Below, piece by piece: positions 48,601-54,600 of a stretch of 64,000 bases of DNA (position 1 is its first letter; every line of letters starts with the position of its first letter). Under the pieces are notes generated by a model, which worked only from the letters and a program-made list of their open reading frames with translations, was not told the DNA's origin and made no database searches. Made by a program: the position numbers and the translations under genes. This DNA is from Branchiostoma floridae. Taxonomy: Eukaryota > Chordata > Leptocardii > Amphioxiformes > Branchiostomatidae. The stretch lies in contig NC_049980.1 of the NCBI RefSeq assembly GCF_000003815.2, forward strand, positions 2,988,660 to 3,052,659, read 5' to 3'.

Positions 48601-51600
48601 GGACTTGGACTTGCTATAACTTTCGGTTCAAGTCAGGTTAAAACCGGACTGTCGAAAACCGGTTTTCTGGAAAACCGGAAATCTCTTTCTTGTTGTGTAC
48701 TAGTATCATCTAGAAACAACGCAAGATGCCTATGTAACTTTATTAATTGCAGTCAACGGGCCAGAAAATAACGTATTTCTGCGAAAATAAATTGTCCTAC
48801 CGCCATAAGCGGGCCAAGCACATGGTCGCGCCACGGAAACCTTCTTTTAAAATCCGGCAACGCGGCAAAAATGACAGGTTCACTTTAGCAATATTACCCA
48901 TGAAAATAAAGTATGTGGGTTTCTTTATCTCCTGGTATGGGTTTTAAGTCCCATATCTTCTGAAAATGAAGAAAATTTCCGAGATAAACAAGCTAAAACA
49001 AATCTCCGGCGACTGTTGACATTTGCCGCTTGCCGGGATACTTCACTGAAAGCATGGGTGAGCAGCTTGTTAAAAAGAAACACCGACACGTTTTGTTAAA
49101 AAGAAGTTTGAGTTCATAAACTTATTTTATACCTCCTGGGGGAGTCCTGCCTTATGTTTGTAACGAATAAAGTTACAATTAATTTGTAAGGTTGAATGTA
49201 GAGTATAAAAACACCGCACGCATCATTTCTTCCCGCATTACAGTAGGCTATCCTATTGACCCCTATGACCTCGCAAGCGCCATTTTGAAATTTCGGCCGT
49301 CAAAAAACAAGCGGAAAAGGTCGGATTTTGCTGTGTTTTCCCGATAGTTTTCATTAAAAGTCGATGTTTCAACAACTTTGAGAATGATGTAGTCGTCTTT
49401 GGCAATATTTCTATAGCATGCGGCCCGGTCGAATGTGGTTGCGGGCGCCGGAGACGCAAATTATGTGTCGCCTAGAGCAAGTCGCTTTATGCTTGTGTCT
49501 ATATGGGAAAATTAGCGACCGTCAAAAACCGGACTTATAAGTCCGGACCTGAACCGGAATCTTTGGACTCGAGTCCGGACCTGAACCGGAACGTGAGCTT
49601 CGGTACGCACCACTACACACGAACCTTATGAGATTTGTACGAACCTTATGCAAAAACGGCAGCCGGTAGGAGGCATGATTTTGAGCGTTTCTACCCGTGA
49701 TATTTATATTTCAAGGCATGGAATGGACATTTACCGTCACACGTTTTGCTTCATTTCGGCGTGTTACATCGTATTTTCAGTCGCCACTGATTGAAGCCGC
49801 CATCTTGAAAATTCCGCTCCGTCTGTCACGTGACCCCGGCAGTGGTTGCGCAATTTTGCATAAGGTTCGTGCAAATCTCATAAGGTTCGTGTGTATCACA
49901 TAGTGATTCGTGCAAATTTCATAATATTTGTGCGTTTTTGCAGTGATTCGTGCGAATTTCATACTATTCGTGCGTTTTCGCATAGTGATTCGTGCGTATC
50001 ACATAATATTCGTATGAATTTCATAGGGTTCGTGCAAATGCTTAGGCACCCCTGAACATACAATCTTTACTGCATGATTTTCCTCTTAAATTGTGGAAAA
50101 TTACATTTTAGAGGGTTTAAAAATTTTCAGATAGAGCATGCCCTTGAGCCCCATAGAGTACTCCTCACTACCCCCTCCCCAGAATGGCAAGGTTATGTTT
50201 AAGTCTTGTACGTCTGTCTGTTTCAAATGCAGTCTCAAAACTCATATCAGAAGGAAGCAAAGTTATACTTGTTTTAACGTCTACCATCTCTTATGTGAAT
50301 GAGTTATTCTTACACCATGTTGCTGATAGCGAACTTGAAGAAACTCGGTCAGGATTCCCGGTGCTGTGATAAATGAGATTATCATATGCAAAAGGGCGCC
50401 AACACACATCGTCAACAATCATAACAATAGCAAAACAAACAGTGTCTGGCTTTCTGACCATGGACGGCGTTCCCAGCCTGTGGGTTCAATGCAAAACACA
50501 AAACTGCGGTTAACATATTAGCGCATGTCTCCTTTCACTACAGGCTGTAACCACTGGGAACGGGTTTTCTGCGCGTGGAGAATTTGCGCGTGCGCGTGAA
50601 AAATTTGCGCGTGAAAAAATAAAGTTCCTGATATATGTCAGAAAATGTGCAGCAAGGAAATCTATGGCAGAAAAATTTGATCCTATGATATAATTGGGAA
50701 CGGGTTTTCTGCGCGTGGAGAATATGCGCGTGCGCGTGAAAAATTTGCGCGTGAAAAATAAAGTTCCTGAAATATGTCAGAAAATGTGCAGCAAGGAATT
50801 CTAAGGCAGAAAAATTTGAACCTATGATATAATTTCCCATCTGTTACCTGAATTTTGGGTTTGAAAAAAACCCTAATTTTTAGATCCCTTGGGAATAGGT
50901 TAATTTGCATATTTTGAACATTTCAAAATCACCTAAATTTGACAGAAATACATGGAAAAATTACTCAAATTTTATATTGTAAAATAACAATTTGAGGCTT
51001 TTCTCCATTTTAGAAGCTTCATTTTCTCTTTTTTAAAGAAGATTGTTTCACGCGCAAATTTCAAACTTTTTTGCGCGTGAAAACTTTACATTTAAAAATC
51101 ACTTTAAAATCACTCAGATCGAGATTTTGTACTCAATAATGCAACAATCTGATACTTAATTCCATTTTGTGCCATCTTGTTTGAGCTTTTAAGTATAAAA
51201 CTGCAGAAACTTTTTTAATCCCTTGGGAATCAGCTAATTTGCATATTGTCACGCGCAGATTTTTCACGCGCAACTTTTCACGCGCAACTTTTTCACGCGC
51301 ACAAAACCCCATCCCATATAATTTCCCATATATAAAAACCCGATTTTTAGATCCCTTGGGAATAGGTTCATTTGCATATTTTGAACAATCCAAAATGACA
51401 CAAATTTTACAGAAATACATGGAAAAATTACTTGTATGAGGTTTTATATTGTAAAAAGTTACAATTTGAGGCTTTTCTCCATTCTAGAAGCTTCATTTCA
51501 TCTTTTTTGAAGCAGATTGTTTCACGCACAAATTGCAAACTTTTTTGCGCGTGACAACTTACCATTTAAACTTAACATCACTTGAAAATCAATCAGATCA

Positions 51601-54600
51601 AGATTTTGTACTCAAGAATGCAAAAATACAATGCTTAATTCCATTCTGTGCCATCTTGTTTGAGCTTTTTAAGTTTAAAATTGCTGAAACTTTTTAAATC
51701 CCTTGGGAATCAGCTTATTTGCATATTGTCATGCGCAGATTTTTCACGCGCAAGTTTTCACGCGCACATTTTTCACGCGCACAAAACCCCAACCCTAACC
51801 ACTGAGTAATCACACATTTTTTAAGATCCGTCAAACAAATTTCATAGACAAAGAACAAAAGTTTTTATGTTTTGTGTACATTCTTGCACCATATTCCAAT
51901 CATGAAAAGAGTCACACTAACAAATCCAAATTTGGTTGCTCAGTGATTGCAGTCTAATGAAAAGAGTCAAAGAGACAAAGACTAACTGGTGTTGCTAAGG
52001 GTTTAAACAAAACCAACATGATACAATGTATGGTATATTTAGCCATCAATGCTGGAGCTACATGTATACTGGCTACAGGGCTCGAAATACTGGGTGCATG
52101 TGCACCCAGGTGCACCCAAAATGGAAGCTGTGCACCCAATTATTTTCTGTGGGTGCACAGGGTGCACCCAAATATTTTCTTAGGTTTATGTATGTAAAGA
52201 TATCAAAGTATGTCTAGTATACATCATATTCTTAACATCAAGTGTTAGAAAGATGATAAAATGTGTCATGGTACTTGTTTAAGAATTCAATAGCTTGTGA
52301 TTAAGTTTTGTACTTAGTTTTCTTCTGACATTCTACTTTATTTTATGTGGTGCACCCAAAAAAAATTTGGTGCACCCAATTTTTTAAGCTGGGTGCACCA
52401 GTGCACCTAATCCCAAAAATGAATTTCGAGCCCTGGGCTATGATAAGCTGTTTATCTTGTGACACAGTTTGGAACCAGTCTGTGTGCAGAGAGCCAGGGC
52501 TTGGTTCCACAGGCATTTCCTTGGAGAATCACTTGGAATTGGTGGTCTCTGTTGGAAGTATGAATTTTTACATTTTTGGCTAAAATATAAACAATTTCAA
52601 CAAAATGTCTCCAAATAAGTTGAAATTCTGCAATAATGACATACCCACTGGTAAAACGTTTGGGAATGTAATACTAATAATAGTAATCATGGGGAAGTTA
52701 CCACGACCCTTCAGTTATGACTGGAGTGTAATATAATATAAATAAACATCCCCCCACACAAGTCTTCAAAATCTAATAAATGTATCCCCGTAAAGAACCC
52801 ACCCCGGAAAATTACTAAATTGACATGTAAACTGTGTCCATGCTACTAATCTGTCCAAGGGAAAGAAGCAGGTAGTTTCTTTTTATTTACTTATGCCTGA
52901 GCACCGTATGATTATCAGTTACTTGTATAGATAATGAACAGAGTAACTATAAATATCTTTTTCGAATTATAACATTCTCTCCATTTTGTAATAAGGACCG
53001 TATGTAAAAAAAGGTATATATTTGTGGGACCGCGTGGCGCAATCGGCAGCACGTTTGACTGAGGCCCAGAAGGTCCTGAATTCTAACCCCGCCGTGTCAC
53101 CGATCTTGTGCCCGTGGGAAAGGCACTTTACACAACTTTTCTATATAGGCTACAAAAGTCTTCAGCAAAATTGAAGTTGGTAGCCTCAAAAACGGAAAAA
53201 ATATATAAAAGTAATAAATTTATATAGTACCCCTGCTGTTGAAAAACTGGGCATAGGTTCCCCGCTATGACTCCTAACCGGGGGCCACAAGTGAAAATTT
53301 ACATGATTCATGCATTTTCTACTTGGAACTTGAAGCAGGTAATTAATGAAAATTGTTACATATCATTAAAATCATTATATAGCCGCTAGTACTCAAACAA
53401 ATTTCTATACTCATTACCACCAATTAAAACATATATCAACACCCCCAAAAGGAACAAAAAAGCATTTTTTTCATAAACTCCTCTTCGATAGTGTCGACAA
53501 GGAGGTTGGTACCAAAAACAAAGTTTTTGTGAAAGCTTGTCTGTAAAACTAGCTCAGCATCTCAGGCCACAATAACTTATAAAATATGTTACAGATTATA
53601 TTTTGACACTAGAAGAAGAAACCGCTAAAATGAGAAAATCTTACAATTATTTTTGAACGTTAACACTCCGAAAATATAAATGGCATTCTGTCCCCATCGT
53701 CAACCCAAAACACAATCTTTTTGAAATTTCACCCATTTACGGTAAATGGGAATCTGCTAAATACAATAAGATGCTAGTTTTACTGGCAGCCATGTTGGAT
53801 CGGTTGGAACACGTTTCCAGCTGTTTCTACCGACAAAGTCCTGCCGTTTTGGAGAATTTGCAGCCTTAAAACTCATATCACAAGGGAAGCGAAGTTATAG
53901 TTGTGAAGCGAAGTTATAGTTGTTGTTTTACGTCCGTTATTTCTTATGTTGCTGCCGATAGTGAATGGAACCACACGGCCAGAAAGTCCCCGTGCACATG
54001 GTGCTGGTATGACATGTTTTCTGTCAAATTTGTTTTGGTTTACGATGTAAACATAGACTGTAAAGTGTAAAAGTTGGTTATATACAGATTGTGTTTCAAA
54101 CGTCAGTGTGGCGTCTTACTTTCTCCCAATAACAACAATTATTTTGTAGCGCATTGTAAAATCGACCAATATGTTATGGGTATGGCATAACCATTTGGAA
54201 TAGTAGAATGTTTGGGTCATAGCATTAGGGAAATCCGTGCCGGTTCTCTAAAAAAATAGTGAATTTTGAGCAAACATACCGCGGAGATATGCGCAGATAA
54301 AGCCAAACTTTCAATATTTCGGGGGTCCCTGGTTAGCAAAGCCCTAATAATATATTTTAAAAAAACTAAAATAAAGGTACCATCCAAAATAAGAACGTAC
54401 CAGGTGGATTTTGCGGCTGAAAAAAATCAACATCCCAGTACTTTAATTTGGGACACAAGAGTATAACACTGATGATTCCTCTTTTACTGGTAAACTGTTT
54501 TGGGCAGGGTTTGTTTTCACAACTGCATTTCCATTATGATCAATGATAACTGATAAAAAAAAGTAAAAAGTGACAATATCAGGGCAATACAAATAGCAAG

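Noticed and set aside
53026-53100. A functional tRNA gene
   Set aside because: The B box is degenerate, cloverleaf pairing is poor and the same head is followed by a shared SINE body at two loci.
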